Origin: Synergistaceae bacterium UBA6101
GTDB taxonomy: Bacteria; Synergistota; Synergistia; Synergistales; Synergistaceae
DNA: 50,262 nucleotides
Assembly (NCBI GenBank): GCA_002428495.1
Contig: DIWR01000004.1
Span: 1-50,262 of the forward strand
Reading direction: 5' to 3'
Shown here: positions 49,404-50,262 of the stretch, piece by piece
How positions within the stretch are numbered: position 1 is the stretch's first letter
Layout: each line of letters starts with the position of its first letter
The notes under the pieces: model-generated
The model's input: only the letters and a program-made list of their open reading frames with translations
The model's database searches: none
What the model was told of the DNA's origin: nothing
Program-made: the position numbers and the translations under genes

Positions 49404-50262
49404 GTGCGCCCGACATGTGCGCAGGCTAGACGGTGAGAGACCGTTACAGGCTTTGCAGTGGGAACTGTTAGCTGAAGGCAAGGGTGTCCATCGCGAGGTG
49501 GAATCTGAAGGAAGCCGGAGGCAAACCCTCGGTCCGACGAACAGAAACCGCATATAAGGCATAGTTGGGACGGATGAGTCTGCTGAACAAGACAAAGTCC
49601 AACACTGCACGGATCCCATGGTGTAAATGCGGCGGATAGATGAGGGGAAAGTCTGTGTGCTTACTCGGGGAGATCTTGAGGTTGGTCGGGGAGAAAAAAA
49701 AACTCTCCCAACAACCCATGCGGCGACGTATGGCTGAACCTCAAGAAGTCAGCAGAAGTCATAGTACTCACTGAATCAGTGAGGAAGGACCGAACGGCAA
49801 CAAACTTCTCAAACGAAGGAAGGTAGGACAATGCATAGAAAGCAGAAAACTGAGAAAACAGACTTTTCATGCGAGGATAGGCCGGAAGCCGAAAGCAACA
49901 TGAAAGTGCCGAGCATTGTCCACACGGAGACCGCAAGGGAAGAAAGCGCAGAGACGCTGCTCGAACGTATCCTCAGCAGAACCAACATGGCAGAGGCATA
50001 CAAAAGAGTAGTAAAGAACCACGGGTCATCAGGAATAGACAAAATGACAGTGGAAGCAATGTATGCACACCTGAAAGAGCACTATGCAGAACTGGTGCAG
50101 AGCATAAGCAAAGGGAACTACAAACCGGAACCTGTAAAGAGGGTAAACATCCCGAAGCCGGACGGAGGACAAAGGAAACTTGGAATACCAACGGCAATAG
50201 ACCGCATGGTACAGCAAGCCATATCCCAAATCCTAACGCCCATCTTCGAAAAGAAATTCTCG
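49404..50262 (+). mobile_element. group II intron, 5' part, running off the window
   Basis: The 5' end gtgcgcccgacatgtgcgc is a group II intron start (consensus GTGYG). About 425 bases of structured, non-coding RNA of domains I-III follow, with purine-rich blocks (gcaagggtgtcc, ggaatctgaaggaagccgg, gacaaagtcc) familiar from bacterial introns. Then comes the intron-encoded protein in domain IV. The insertion site directly behind a terminator hairpin is the habit of class C introns, although I cannot assign the class firmly. Domain V and the 3' end lie beyond the window, so splicing competence cannot be judged. Confidence 0.88.
49831..50262 (+). CDS. ltrA: group II intron reverse transcriptase/maturase, 5' part
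   Basis: The open frame from ATG 49831 (site gaaggaagg) runs through the right edge, giving the first 144 residues. After about 40 variable residues it shows the RT-0 and RT-1 regions: LLERILSRTNMAEAYKRV, NHGSSGIDKM, GNYKPEPVKRVNIPKPDGG, RKLGIPTAIDRMVQQAI and LTPIFEKKFS. The protein splices the intron RNA and reverse-transcribes it at new sites. The catalytic YADD and any endonuclease domain are outside the window. The N-terminal extension before LLERIL is longer than in compact class C proteins that I know. Confidence 0.92.
   Translation, partial: MHRKQKTEKTDFSCEDRPEAESNMKVPSIVHTETAREESAETLLERILSRTNMAEAYKRVVKNHGSSGIDKMTVEAMYAHLKEHYAELVQSISKGNYKPEPVKRVNIPKPDGGQRKLGIPTAIDRMVQQAISQILTPIFEKKFS

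Noticed and set aside
49404..49830. Protein-coding gene or degraded gene between the nitrilase and the reverse transcriptase
   Set aside because: The stretch has group II intron RNA features and no plus-strand frame with protein features; minus-strand frames there are shadows of the ribozyme.
1..50262. CRISPR array, tRNA or rRNA genes, prophage
   Set aside because: No regularly spaced identical repeats, no cloverleaf or rRNA signature and no phage structural genes were seen on either strand.

Overview
The window looks like a chromosomal segment from an anaerobic, amino-acid and organic-acid fermenting bacterium. The best guess is the phylum Synergistota (a diderm). This is an inference from gene content: a TAXI-type TRAP transporter with its DUF1850 partner, split B12-dependent methylmalonyl-CoA mutase, a Na+-pumping methylmalonyl-CoA decarboxylase, an 8-iron ferredoxin, an A-type flavo-diiron protein and many GTG/TTG starts. 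A Negativicutes-like or other clostridial relative cannot be excluded without a marker gene. I see no rRNA, tRNA, CRISPR array or phage.

Layout. 1-1.45 kb: end of a BFD-type [2Fe-2S] protein and a DAO-family FAD oxidoreductase. 1.6-8.1 kb: LysR regulator, deoC, fused TRAP permease and TAXI binding protein, an orphan membrane protein that faintly resembles the NuoH/EchB family, and DUF1850. 8.3-11.3 kb: a truncated prolyl-tRNA synthetase paralogue that keeps its editing domain, and an unusual membrane-anchored ligand-binding protein. 11.4-14.4 kb: acyl-CoA synthetase converging on a GlcD-type FAD oxidase. 14.5-24.6 kb: glgB, malQ, two tandem LTA-synthase-like phosphotransferases, a processive GT2 glycosyltransferase and an LplT-like MFS protein, all packed on one strand and suggesting glucan/envelope polymer metabolism. 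24.6-28.9 kb: class II aldolase, then a TPP riboswitch and a thiamin salvage operon (cytX-thiM-thiE-thiD). 29-33 kb: small ferredoxin, NhaC antiporter, small membrane protein and FprA-type flavoprotein. 33.4-39.6 kb: propionate module (mutase large and small subunits, epimerase, decarboxylase alpha, delta, gamma and beta), which would turn succinyl-CoA into propionyl-CoA while exporting Na+. 39.8-49.3 kb: a GntR regulator followed by a catabolic locus (DUF2848, cupin, PreA-like reductase, three-subunit molybdenum hydroxylase, BenE-type permease, nitrilase). The last part, 49.4 kb to the end, is the 5' half of a group II intron inserted just past a terminator, with the start of its reverse transcriptase.

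The most interesting regions are the GntR-controlled molybdenum hydroxylase/PreA/DUF2848 locus with its repeated TTGGCATGCCAA operator (a candidate undescribed N-heterocycle degradation route), the editing-only ProRS paralogue, the transmembrane ligand-binding protein, and a 128-bp imperfect palindrome behind the decarboxylase operon.
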